Source: Dichetophora obliterata | Lineage: Eukaryota; Arthropoda; Insecta; Diptera; Sciomyzidae | Assembly: GCA_963920525.1 (NCBI GenBank) | Contig: OY986436.1 | Coordinates: forward strand, 12,103,467 to 12,167,466 | Direction: 5' to 3' | DNA length: 64,000 nt | Shown here: piece after piece, positions 1 to 10,598 of the stretch | Position numbering within the stretch: the stretch's first letter is position 1 | How the letters are laid out: each line of letters opens with the position of its first letter | Position numbers and translations under genes: made by a program | The notes under the pieces: generated by a model | Told to the model about the DNA's origin: nothing | The model's input: the letters and a program-made list of their open reading frames with translations, nothing else | Databases searched by the model: none

Positions 1-376
1 TGGATCCCAGATAAACGAAGTCCTTCACAACCTCGAAGGAGGTATTATCAACGGTAACGTGGGTTCCAAGACGCTGGGACTGTTTGTTTCTTGACACCAA
101 GTATTTCGTCTTATCTGCATTCACTGCCAGAGCCATTCGAATTGACATTCTTTCTATTCTGGAAAATGTGCCACTACGCCTCAGATCAGCAGCTCGGATG
201 ATCTTTTCCATCATTAGGTTGAAAAAGTCGCACGATAAGGAATCACCTTGTCTGAAACCTCGTTTGGTAACAAATGGTGGGGAGAGGTCCTTCCCGATTT
301 TAACTGCGCTGCTGGTGTTGCTCAGTGTCATCCTGCAAAGTCGTATTAGTTTTGCAAGAATACCAAATTCAGACAT
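1..376 (-). pseudogene. Non-LTR retrotransposon reverse transcriptase fragment lacking its catalytic box
   Basis: The minus strand is open for 125 codons from an ATG at 376 to the window edge, where it is cut off. It reads like the reverse transcriptase of a common insect LINE: MSEFGILAKLIRLCRMTLSN, then RGFRQGDSLSCDFFNLMMEK, then ALAVNADKTKYLVS, and KDFVYLGS at the edge. Family members carry a YADD catalytic box between the FN-MEK block and the KTKY block. Here the two blocks are joined in frame by a short linker (RRSGTFSRIERMSI), so an internal in-frame deletion has removed the YADD region. The copy cannot be an active polymerase. The plus-strand reading frame over the same bases is a shadow. 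LINE assignment is firm; the exact clade is not determined. Confidence 0.85.
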
Positions 377-861
377 GAAAAAAACATACCTTTCATTTTA
401 ACCTGTGCTACTTACGTTTTACAAGCTTGTACAAAGAAAAAATTGTTTTGCTCCTATTCGGCACAAAGTCTTTTTTTTAATCCCTTTAAGGTTTCTCAAC
501 CCTTTAGATCTTTGATTTTTAAACCATCTTAATATTAGTAACATAAACTTGATTTTTGGCCGGTTGATTTTTTTTATAAAATAGGCAAACAAAAATTTTG
601 TTTGCTTTTCTTCGCCACAAAATCGAAAATCCAACTGACTTGAATTTCAAATATATCTCTAAATTTGTTTTTATCATGTTGGTTCTTCTTTTTTTCATAG
701 AACCCAACGATTTCATTAAAAAAAAGCTTTGCAAAATAAATACATATAAAAATTACTTTCTGACGTGTCCAATATATTGGGCGAATCCACTGAAAGGGTT
801 CAATTAATACAATGTGCTAGTCATTAATATTATTTAAGTTCTTTTTTTTTTTTGTAACAAT
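377..861. other. AT-rich stretch, nothing recognised
   Basis: Poly-A/T-rich sequence between the LINE remnant and a MITE. The short reading frames on both strands show no recognisable protein and no repeat partner elsewhere in the window. Confidence 0.5.
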
Positions 862-1303
862 AAGGGTATTCACAATTGTGTGGTATAGTAGTATTTTTTG
901 TTTTTTGCCATAGTTGAAAATCACTATGAATAAAATGATAAAATATGATAAAATAGAAATTGTGGTTGGGAACCTCCCACTATAGCTTTTTATTACTATG
1001 CAAATAAATTGACTATCCAATTTGATATGTTTTATTAATATACGGCATAAAAAATTTTAACTTGCATTTTCAGCTTCTTCCATTTTTGCAATTAGAAAAT
1101 AACTGGCAACCGATCAGTTGTTTATGGAACTTTAGAAACCACGTTCGTTAAAAATATTATTGGGCTATTTCAAATTACCACACTTGGTTTTTAGAGATTT
1201 CATGTAAAAGAATAAAAAATATAAAAACCGCTCGGTAAAGTGTGGTATCAATACCACGGAGTTTTTAAACTACACTGAAAACAACGAAATTGTGAATACC
1301 CTT
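862..1303. mobile_element. MITE with AAGGGTATTCACAATT termini
   Basis: The left end reads AAGGGTATTCACAATT and the right end is its inverted complement. The flanks are AAT on both sides (859-861 and 1304-1306), consistent with a 3-bp target duplication; a TA duplication is also possible if the TIR starts one base later. No coding capacity. The termini resemble those of the MITE at 56848-57270 (AGGGGTATTCACG), so the two may be related non-autonomous families. Confidence 0.7.
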
Positions 1304-1414
1304 AATGTGTTTTTTTATTGTTACATTATAAATGAATTAATTTACATTTTTTAGTTTCAATAACAAACAATTGTATTAAAAACGTTTTGAATTATTTACT
1401 TCTTACAATTTTTA

Positions 1415-1505
1415 ATCCCAAACTAGTTCCGGGATGCCGGTATTGAGATTTTCAGTTCCGATAATCCCAGGATCGAGAAAAGCTTCCGGGATTGAACTCC
1501 TTAAT
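1415..1505. repeat. Fragment of a CCGGGATT-rich dispersed repeat
   Basis: This contains AACTAGTTCCGGGATG and several short inverted AATCCCGG/CCGGGATT blocks. The same string occurs inverted near 45806-45825, at the start of the candidate element at 45746. It looks like a broken piece of that family. No ends can be defined. Confidence 0.4.
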
Positions 1506-2027
1506 AAGTACATATGTACTAGTTAAAAAGGAGTTATAATTACATTTTCGCCAATAGAAGTTATTAATGTAAATTATTAGATGTTTCACATTGATTCAAT
1601 GTTGATTGAAACATCTGTGTGGAACTATTTTTAAGGTACCATCAATTAAATATTTTCTATTACTTCGAAGTATCCATTATCTTCAAACAATTTTGATATA
1701 AATTCGAAAAAAATGCAATAGGCAAAATCATATATCTGAATTCAGCAGTTTTTGAAGAAATTATCTCTTTTGCCTTGATTTTTGCAAAAATCATCAAATA
1801 TTGAAAACGAAAAATCACTTAAAAATGTCAATATACCGTGTTTTCAGTATAAAAGTGAAGTTTTAATAAGTTAAGAATAAGAGATATTTGTGAAAAATAC
1901 AGAGAAAGAGAGATAATGTCTCTCAAAAGAAACACAATACAAAATTTGCATGTAAAATATTCTGATTATTTAATACATACACTGTCATTGGTTGGTGCTT
2001 CAATTGGTAATACTGACTAAATGGTTT
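1506..2027. other. AT-rich stretch, nothing recognised
   Basis: No convincing reading frame, terminal repeat or tandem repeat seen in this interval. Confidence 0.4.
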
Positions 2028-2035
2028 GTGATAAC

Positions 2036-2731
2036 CAGGGCTCGGATTTTGGTGACCTTAAAAACTGCAAAAAATTACCTTAAAAAATTACAAAAATTAC
2101 CTAAAAACTGCAGAAAATTACCTAAAAACTGACAAAAATTACCTAAAAAACGCAAACAATTGCATAAAAAATAAACAAAAATTTAGTCTTCAAAATAAAA
2201 CATCACTAAATTAAAATTTATTTTATACTAGCATATCCTGAGTTTTTATCTAACACTTGTTTCATTTTTCTACATACCCTTTCGTCAGTTTCATCACGCG
2301 CAGAGCTTTTTTTCACCGAAGTCTATAAACAAAGCTACTCCTCTGTCGAGAGGTAATGTTTTTGATTGAAGGGACTCTAGTGTTAAAGGAATATGTTTAA
2401 AAATTTGCATTTTGACATTTTTTAGTACGAAAAAAACAAAAAAAAAATATTTAAAAATTACACTAAAATGACCTAAAACCGAAATATGCTCTAAAAATTA
2501 AAAACGTCCAAAAATGACAATAAAATAACTTAAAAATCTCTAAAAATGACCAACAAATGCCGTAAATCTAAATTTAAAAATGACCTGAAAACTAAAAACG
2601 ATGAAAAATGACGAAAAAATGTCCTAAAAACTATTTGGAATGTAGGAAACATAAATGGACGTTTTAAATAAGCAGGAAATGCCTTAGAAGCAGCAGAAAA
2701 AAGATGGCATGTCATCGAAATCCTAGCCCGG
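2036..2731. mobile_element. hAT-like non-autonomous element made of short degenerate repeats
   Basis: The element starts CAGGGCTCGGATTTTGGTGA and ends in an imperfect inverted copy (the right end read inward begins CCGGGCTAGGATTTCGATGA). It is flanked by a perfect 8-bp duplication GTGATAAC (2028-2035 and 2732-2739). An 8-bp TSD with CAGGG-type TIRs is typical of the hAT superfamily. Much of the interior consists of degenerate repeats of AAAAATTACCTAAAAACTG on the left (about 2060-2170) and AAAAATGACCTAAAAAC on the right (about 2440-2640). No transposase is encoded. Confidence 0.85.
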
Positions 2732-2739
2732 GTGATAAC

Positions 2740-3204
2740 TACATGTAAGATATATGTCCGTGATTCGCTATTTTTTTATTAAAGGGGTCCCCACTCGACT
2801 CGAATGTTTTACCCTCAATATCAAATCGCCGCCTAAGAAGTTTCACTTAAAAAATCGCACAAACATAAAAAATTAAATTTCACTCAAACTAGTAAGGAAA
2901 TGTCTTTGACTGAATCGAAGTTAAAATACCCCCACTGCCGTATTTTGAAGTATTTGAAGTTTTGAATGTTGTATTATTTTGATGATGTCACTTTTATTGG
3001 TCACGGTTTTTATCCAAATATTTCACATTTGAAACTCAGTCCTTTTTATTTATTAAAGCATTTTATTAAGCAAGTATTTATTAAGTACAACATCAAGTTC
3101 AAACATTAATTTTTTTTTTTTGTAATTTAAAAAGGTTTTACTAATATGATTACGTCATTTTGTATTTTCAGTTTTTTGTTTTGTTGAAACATCGAGTGGA
3201 TAGT
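2740..3204. other. AT-rich stretch, nothing recognised
   Basis: Separates the hAT element from the tandem array that starts near 3205. No gene or element ends found. Confidence 0.4.
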
Positions 3205-3800
3205 TAAAATTTGAAGTCATTAGATTAATTTTTGCGGAATTGAAAGAGGAATTTTGCGAAATACCTCACTTTGTATGGGAGGTAGACATGATTTTTATTC
3301 GACTTTTATGAATTTCATACGTGTAAAATTTGAAGTTACTAGATTAATTTTTGTGAGATTTAAAGTTATTTTACCGTTTTGGTAACCTCACTTTGTATGG
3401 GACGTAGCCGTGGTTTTCATTAGATTTTTCCAAATTTCATACTTAAAGTACATATTAATTGTTAAAGCTTATGTGCAATCTTTGAAGTCATTAGATTAAT
3501 TTTTGAGGAATTGAAAGAGATTTTACCGTTTTGGTAAACTCACTTTGTAAGTGATTGGATTAATTTTTGTGGAATTTAAGGAGATTATATCGTTTTGATT
3601 AAGTCACTTTGTATGGGAGGTAGACGTGGTTTCCATCTGATTTTTACAAATAAATTTCATGCTCAAAGTTGATATTAATGGTTAAAGCTAATGTGCAAAA
3701 TTTTAAGTCATTAGATTAGTTTTTGTGGAATATGAAGAGATTTTAACGTTTTTGTTAAGTCACTTTGTATGGGAGGTAGGTGTGGTTTTTATCCGATTTG
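3205..3800 (+). repeat. Degenerate tandem array around CACTTTGTATGGGAGGTAG
   Basis: Five successive units each contain an ATTAGATTAATTTTTG block, an ATTTTACCGTTTTGGTAA-like block and CACTTTGTATGGGAGGTAG. The last block starts near 3267, 3388, 3541 (truncated), 3605 and 3761. The full unit is about 153-156 bp; the 121- and 64-bp spacings come from internal deletions. Units are well diverged, so the array is old. No coding pattern. Confidence 0.75.
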
Positions 3801-4004
3801 GCTTATTTTCGAACTTGACTTTTATTTTTTAATAAAAAGCTTAAATATAGAATTTCGTTATGATAGCTATAAAATGACGGCTGTTATCGTGATGCTGATC
3901 AAAAAGATACATACTTTTCTATATCCTTATCGCCGTTACAAACGGAGTGACAAAGTTAAAATACTCCTATTAAGTTTTTTAAACGTGGGGGTATAAAAAT
4001 AACT

Positions 4005-4065
4005 AAATAAAAAAATAAACTGGCCATTTCAGCCTTTGGAAGCACTTTGACCTAGCTTCTATTGA
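4005..4065. repeat. Dispersed repeat shared with 14385-14442
   Basis: The block AAATAAACTGGCCATTTCAG, continuing into a segment ending ACCTAGCTTCTATTG, recurs with few differences at 14385-14442. Both lie in the same orientation next to poly-A. They are probably ends of the same dispersed element, but only this block is recognisable. Confidence 0.5.
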
Positions 4066-4640
4066 TCAATTGTGTTGTACGTGTTATTAAATGTTTGATC
4101 ACAAATGACCGAGAACTGGACCTACGTGTTTTATGCCGACTCCGAACGGCTTGTGTTCTCAAGAAGCTTTACATGGCAGTTTTTACTCTCTGAGGTTTGC
4201 CTCAGAAATAAAAATAACTGATTCACATAAAAAAATTCCCTAAAATAAAAAATGATTTTTTTTTACCTAATTTTTCTGTATAATTTTTCAAGTGGTAAAT
4301 CGCCCAATTTTGTATTGCAAAATTTTGGGTATCTTTATTTTTTTTTTTTGGCGATTTTTCCAACTCCTACTTTTATATATGTTGCCAATATTTCCTGGGA
4401 ATCAATTCGTGTTCTGACAAGTGATAGAATTGAAATATTTTTACAATGTTTCCTTAATGATAAAATAACGATGGTGTTTCAACCAATTCAGAGACAAAAA
4501 CAAAACCAAACTTTTCAGTTGGTCTTGGTAGTACGCTTGCCCTGGAGCCAGGCATGTATCGGGTTCGAATATCGGCTAAGACATGTCTTACGATTTCCTT
4601 TAGAGCTCACTTAAATTTTTATCGATAGGATGAATTCTTA

Positions 4641-5530
4641 TGGCCCAGTTAGCCTCGCATGGCACAGCAGCGCATGCAACGCAGATAAGCAGCTAGCACA
4701 CAGCCAAATAAATGGTGATTATGCAACGCCTAGTCACATAGTCAAAATATAACAATAAAAACAAGAATACAACGATTTTATTTTAATAAATTAACCGCAC
4801 TTGTTCAAACAATTTTACAACTCCACATCTGTTTTGCCAAAACGTCAAATACATAGAAGAATACACAGATATTAAAATAAAATAGATCTTCCATGTTTAT
4901 CTATGTAGTCAGAGATGCACTTCTGTTTTTATCTGAGCATTGCCATGCGTTGCCATGTTGTGCATGATCAGATACACACAAATCCTATTAAAAATATTTC
5001 GATGTGACGCTTGTTAAAGGCCCAGTTATAATAGTCGTAATGTAAAGTAATGTAATGTTGTCAACTGTCATCGTGACGGGATGTAATGTAAGAAAACGTT
5101 GTAGCAATTATAATAGGCAGTAGCCAGGCAGTTGTTTGTCGTAAATAATTGCACGTTCCTGTACAAATACAATTAAATCTTCGTCATCCACGGCTGTGGA
5201 TACATAAAACTATCACATTAATAACAAAAACTCAACAAAAAGCGTAGTTCAACAATATAAAGTAGCGCAATAATCGAATCTAATCTCAATGTTTTGTTGT
5301 TCTTTGAACAGACGTAATGTAAAGTAACGTAGAAATCGAAATCCAACGGATCTTTACGTCCCGTTACATTACGTTACTTCTATTATAATCACTTGTATAA
5401 GAAAAGTATTGATTGAAACAGTAAGTGACAGAACACACTGCTGCAGTGACATTGCACTACATTACGTTACGTCTATTATAACTGGGCCTTAAGCCATGCA
5501 CTGCTATGCCATGCGAGGCTAACTGGACCA
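4641..5530. mobile_element. MITE (PIF/Harbinger-like) carrying a second MITE
   Basis: The left end TGGCCCAGTTAGCCTCGCAT and the right end are inverted over about 35 bp. TTA flanks both sides (4638-4640 and 5531-5533), a 3-bp TSD as made by PIF/Harbinger transposases. The interior is interrupted by the separate MITE at 5018-5489. No coding sequence. Confidence 0.75.
5018..5489 (+). mobile_element. MITE with AGGCCCAGTTATAATAG ends, nested
   Basis: The inverted ends read AGGCCCAGTTATAATAG and the element is flanked by TAA on both sides (5015-5017 and 5490-5492). It sits inside the MITE at 4641-5530, so it is the younger insertion. A second copy lies in the opposite orientation at 22916-23375, sharing almost all internal sequence, including subterminal CGTAATGTAA-type repeats that pair across the element. 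Confidence 0.85.
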
Positions 5531-5555
5531 TTAATGTTAGTTTTCTTTTATCTAG

Positions 5556-6001
5556 AGGCGAATTTACACATTTCATTAAAAACGATGATAGTGAACGTTG
5601 AACGATGACAGTGAATCAATTTTTAATTTACATTATTCAAAGTGTAAATTTTAAATTTGATGGATGATTCGGTGTTGAATGTCAAAATATATTCTCTGGC
5701 TGATTAATTTTATTGACTTTTAAAAAATTAAGTAAATAAAAGCTATTCAGCAATTAAATAAAAAAAATATAAACTTTCTGCTTTAAATTATGTTAACACC
5801 TTTCAATTGTGTTTTAGTACGAATGACACATCAGTTCGGTTTGCTTTCACTTTCATCAAAAGTAGGAAGACCTTCTACTTCTTTCACTGTTCAATGTGGA
5901 TGACAATCATCTTCATTTTAAAGATGAAACTCAATTTACATTTTACAAATCAGATGATTCATCCAAAGTGAAGGATGATAGTGAATCGTGTAAATTCGCC
6001 T
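5556..6001. mobile_element. MITE with AGGCGAATTTACAC termini
   Basis: Perfect 14-bp inverted ends AGGCGAATTTACAC, flanked by TAG on both sides (5553-5555 and 6002-6004). Internal GATGATAGTGAA-type repeats occur near both ends. Non-coding. Confidence 0.75.
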
Positions 6002-6172
6002 TAGGAAAACAGCAACAAATTTTGTTTCACACCAAATTTTAATGACGTGCAAACAGCTTGACAAAAATAATTTCAATCATTTTTGTCTCATTGGCAACAC
6101 TTTGCGGGAAACGGCTTGGGCTGCACCGGCTACTGTGTTGTTGCCTTGAATGTTATCTCGAACACAAACCAT

Positions 6173-6475
6173 TAGCCCCGTTCACACTTCAAATCGCTCA
6201 TCAAATCGTTTGACCACAAAAGTATTCATGCTCATAAAATTTTTCGTCAAATTTAATGTTGTCTTGTAGACGGAAGTTAGCAGCACATCGCGACAACGGA
6301 AAATTTTTAGTAGCACTTGTTATTAAAATCGTATAGGAAGAAGAAGCAACTATTTTATAAATTTTTTGCCACAGTTATTTACTATCATTTTCTTCCGTTC
6401 CTTCTTTGCCGCGATGTGCTCAGGTTAAAAACTTTTTTAACTCACAAAATCGTTCTATACAATTTGAAGGGATAA
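6173..6475 (+). mobile_element. Family A foldback, truncated copy
   Basis: Starts CCCCGTTCACACTTCAAATC and continues through a block containing GCACATCGCGACAACGGAA and GCCGCGATGTGCTCAGGTT, which pair with one another as an imperfect inverted repeat. The same order of blocks is present at 8646-8950 and, inverted, at 38360-38560. The right end is missing here. Confidence 0.6.
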
Positions 6476-7614
6476 AGTGAGCCAAAAACTAATTTTTACG
6501 CATACATTCGGGATTTTTAGTAAAATGAAAATCACATCATTGAAACACATAAGAGGCATGCATGCTTCAAGCATCTGACAATTAGTATTGAATATACGTA
6601 TTGTTATGAAGTAATCCACATCCATAGCATGCGTGATGCTTGAATCATGCCTGAAGTTGGTCAACTTTTAACAGCGTAAATTCTAAAAACATGGCGGTAA
6701 GTCCACAAAAATTTCCTTATCTATTGTGAAATGTGTCTGTAAATAGACCTGATTTGAATTATAACCTCATTTTCTCAACAATCTCAAAAGTGAAAATTTT
6801 CACATACGACATTTATTTTCTCAAGCGACGCAATGTAGAATGGTAGAATTATAACGCAGACTTAGATTAATATGTCTGCTCAGTCTATCAAGTTTTGTCT
6901 TTCCAAAAACCATGGTAGAATAATACAGTTAGTCTCGTGGCTAATCGTGATCTCTTTGGCAATACTACCAGAATTGTCAAAATCAGTTTTTTTGAAAGAA
7001 AACAAAGATAAGAGAGAAAAATTAAATTACTCCGATTGGATATTTTTGTGTTGTGTTTAAAAACTTGAATAAAAGTGAATTAATTATTTTTTTTTAATAA
7101 AATTAAGTGCGTGTTGTGCCAAAAACATTTAGGCAAGGAAAATGGGCCGAGTTTTCGTGTTCTAGCTGACGAGCCTAGAAGACAACGATGGAACATGACA
7201 TGTACCAAAAATTTTAAAAAAGATGCTCGTGCTTGCTAAAATTATTTTTTAGAACCACATATAAATTACTTCCACAGCTGCACAAAATCATATTTTAATT
7301 GATTGATCAATAAAAAATTAAAAAAGCAAAACAGTTTCAGCCATGACAGATTCTTTATAATTTGTCCTTTCTCATCGCATTCTCATCGGTTGCAGATTTT
7401 GTATGAGCTGTCAGTTGCCTTTTCACAGTTATGGTTGTTCGCTCTCAGCCGTGCGACTACCTCTCTTCTTCTACCATGCCAAAAACAAAGCTGTTAAAAA
7501 AAATGATAAGGCAAATACACAAAGAAAACTTCAATTTGAGCAGTGAAATAACATTTCGCTCACTGTGTGCGAGCCTACCTTGTTATTTTACCATGTATAT
7601 GTGTTAATATTTTC
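6476..7614. other. No gene recognised
   Basis: Short open frames on both strands (for example around 6872-7060 and 7303-7497) show no recognisable motif. Scattered GAATTATAACG- and ACCATGGTAGAA-like pieces resemble MITE debris, but no paired ends were found. Confidence 0.35.
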
Positions 7615-9225
7615 ACTAGCCCTGTTCACACTTCAAATCGATGATCAACCCAGCAAAAAAAATGCTTTCAATAGAAGGTTAAGTGGAAGGGAAAGTCTTG
7701 AATTACATCCCTTCCACTTTCATACACAGAAGGCATTCTTTTAAAATATGCATGTCATTGGGAGGATTGCTTTCCTTAGTCTTCTCTAGATGTGCTTCCA
7801 GAATTTTTTCAATGAAAGATTTCTTTGAGCCCTTAAATGAAAGAATTTAAGTGGGTCTTTTTTTAGGAGAATTTCAGAAAGCATTTTATGGAATGAAATA
7901 ATTTTGTGGTTAGGGGGGTTTCAAAAATTCCACGGAAAATATCCCTTTTCCACGATTTTCTCTCGATTTTGGTGTTTGGATTTTGTTGGGGGTTAAAAAA
8001 AAATCCACGTAGATATCCTTTTTCCCGATTTTAAAAGCATTTTGGGGGGCTACGGGAAAAGCATTTAGGGGTTAAAAGTTATGTTTTGTTGGGGGTTTGA
8101 AAAATTCCACGGAAATATCTAAAACATGTCGTTGAGCGTGCAATGACCACTGGCTCCTTGTTCTTCCTGCAAATTAAATAAGAACTCAAAAGATTAAGTT
8201 TATAAGCTTTATTACCATCTAGTTCGGTCGTCGAATTAAAAGTGATTCTTAATTGTTAGTTTAAGTATAAAGATAATTATTTCCTAAGCCAGCTTAACCC
8301 TAATTTGTTGACGCTGCGCTTCCCACAGCTTGAATTGGCGACGTCGCTTCAGCGATGTTATCAGCCTGAGGTGACCGTGAGCTCGTGGATCATATTTCGA
8401 CTGCATGCGCGTGGCTGTCTGGAATTCTGGTTTGTCGCAAAATGAGCTAGCCAGCGTGTGTTAACTTATATATATTTTTTTTTTAATTTAATTGAATTTG
8501 AATGCTATTTGAATGACTTCAAGAAGTGGTTTATGAGAATGCTTCTTGATAAGGCTAAGAAGAAGCACAATTGGATCTATAGAATGTCTTTTGGAAGCAG
8601 TGTCCCTAAGAATGCATGTCACATTTGTATTAAAAATTTTGGTGGAAAATCGTTTGATCACAAAAGTGTTCGCACTATTAATATTTTTCCTCAAAAAATA
8701 TCCTTAATTTTGTCTTGAACACCGAAGCTAACACATCGCGATGACGGAACATTTTAAGTAGCACTTGTTATTAAAATCGTATTTGAAGAAGAAGAAATTA
8801 TTTTATAAATTATTATAAATTATTTGCAACAGTTATTTTTTTCCATTCCTTCTATTGCCGCGATGTGCTCAGGTTGAAAACTTTTTTCAATTCACAAAAT
8901 CGTTCTACACAATTTGACGAGTGTTCACACTGGCCAAATCGTTCGTCAAATCAGCTGAAAAATAAAAATATTTTGATTTTCATTAAATGATTTGACAAAC
9001 GATTTGATGTGTTCAGACTCGTCAAATCGCCATCAAATCCATATATATTTCTGTTGGTCCAATCGTTTGTCAAATCCTTTTATGAGCGATTTGATCAATT
9101 GCCCTGTTCACAACGTAGAACAACGTGGGAATTCCATATAAATTTCACGTTGTTCTAATGTATTTGACAAACGATTTGATGAGCGGTTTGAAATGTGAAC
9201 ACCCCATTAGGGGTCACAAAGGATT
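7615..9225 (+). mobile_element. Family A foldback, interrupted copy
   Basis: The left end CCCTGTTCACACTTCAAATC at 7618 stops after ATGATCAA (about 7650). The family sequence resumes near 8646 at AATCGTTTGATCACAAAAGT and runs to a right end rich in CAAATCGTTTGTCAAATC-type repeats and GTGTTCACA near 9222. About 1 kb of foreign DNA (7650-8645) lies between, including the reading frame at 8284-8460. I could not find a clean duplication at the junctions, so deletions accompanied or followed the insertion. Confidence 0.55.
8196..8460 (-). pseudogene. Unrecognised coding-like fragment with 3' UTR and polyadenylation signal
   Basis: The minus strand is open for 58 codons (8460 down to the TAG at 8284) between in-frame stops. 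The peptide is basic and looks like a real protein C-terminus: it contains FCDKPEFQTATRMQSKYDPR, then HGHLRLITSLKRRRQFKLWE, and ends RVKLA before TAG. Roughly 70 bases downstream on the same strand is AATAAA (about 8207-8212). Base composition is clearly less AT-rich than the surroundings. There is no upstream ATG, so it is either a terminal exon or a captured or retroposed gene fragment inside the family A insertion. I do not recognise the protein. Confidence 0.4.
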
Positions 9226-9456
9226 TAATGAGTGTGAACAGGGCAAATGTTTACACCCTCTATTCATAAAAAACACAAATATAGGGCATGCCACACTCAT
9301 CGAATCGTTTGTCAAATCAAATTGAACAACGTTGGAATTCCATGTCCACGTTTGACACGTTATGCTATCAAAGTTTAAAAGCTCGCTGGTGTTAAGCCAC
9401 GTTCATAGTGAACGCTTTTTGCTGAGCTGAGAGGTTTAGCTGGAAAACGCTTGTGT

Positions 9457-9612
9457 CATGGCATAAGAAAACAAGGCTAACCGTGACGTCTATGTCTTGT
9501 CTGAATGAGGGAAAGAGACAGAAAAGTTGATTTTGTATGGTTTGACAACTCAAGTATTGGATTTTTACAACAAAAATTTAAAATCGCTTTTACCTTGTTT
9601 TCTTACGCCATG
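9457..9612. mobile_element. P-like MITE, 156 bp
   Basis: Inverted ends CATGGCATAAGAAAACAAGG and CATGGCGTAAGAAAACAAGG. The flanking octamers GCTTGTGT (9449-9456) and CTTTGTGT (9613-9620) agree at 6 of 8 positions. The CATG start followed by an AAGG block about 16 bases in resembles the P-element TIR. Confidence 0.55.
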
Positions 9613-9740
9613 CTTTGTGTGGCAATCGTATGGAAAAAGCTCAAAGTGTTTATAGTGCAAGCCATCAATTCAATTATTATAGGTTTTCCATTCGTTTGAC
9701 AACACCCGTAAATATGTAAACAAAAATATATACTCTCAAA

Positions 9741-10598
9741 CAGACCTGTGAAGTATTTAAATACAACGTATTTAAATACTATTTCAATATTTTTTAAATA
9801 CTGGTCCAAGTAATTGAAAAATAAATACCAAATATATATACTACGTATTGGTATTTGAAAAAAAACACAAATAATTGGTACTTGAAAAAGTAAATACAAA
9901 TACCAATACTTGAGTATTTGCGAAGCTGAATTTTCAAATACTTGCAAATACTATTTAAAAGTATTTAGTAAATACTTTCAAATACTTCAGTAAATACTTA
10001 GTCAACATTGAATGTAACGTAACTTTTTATTTTTATATGCCAGTAATATTATTTATTAAAACAAATTTTGTAATGCTTCGAATCAAGTAAAATTCTATTT
10101 ATATTTATTAACTTAATTAATCATAAGCGATCTTTACTGATCTCACGGTGGTTTTCTACTGTCGCTGCTTACATAACCTAACATTTATATGTTACGACTT
10201 ACATTACCAATATATTACTCTTTGTTTTTTTTTTTATTTCGGTATACTTATATTGATAGTACTTATGTGTTTTTCTTTCTTTCTTGTTTTGGTTTTTTTT
10301 TCGCTAACATGCATATAAAAATAAAAAGTTACGTTACATTCAATGTTGACTAAGTATTTACTGAAGTATTTGAAAGTATTTACTAAATACTTTTAAATAG
10401 TATTTGCAAGTATTTGAAAATTCAGCTCAGCAAATACTCAAGTATTGGTATTTTTATTTACTTTTTCAAATACCAAGTATTTGTGTGTTTTTTTTTCAAA
10501 CACCAATACGTAGTATGTATTTGTATTTGGTATTTACTTTTCAATTACTCAGGTATTTCTACTTGGATTTGTATTTGTATTTGAAAATCACAGGTCTG
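9741..10598. mobile_element. hAT-like foldback with AAATACTT-rich arms
   Basis: TIR CAGACCTGTGA, perfect 8-bp TSD CTCTCAAA (9733-9740 and 10599-10606). The arms, each about 290 bp, are nearly exact inverted copies built largely of AAATACTT/AAGTATTT, enclosing a spacer of about 260 bp. The spacer itself is unrelated to the arms. The similar peptides readable in both arms (starting MQVFENSA) are mirror images of one DNA repeat, not genes. Confidence 0.9.
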
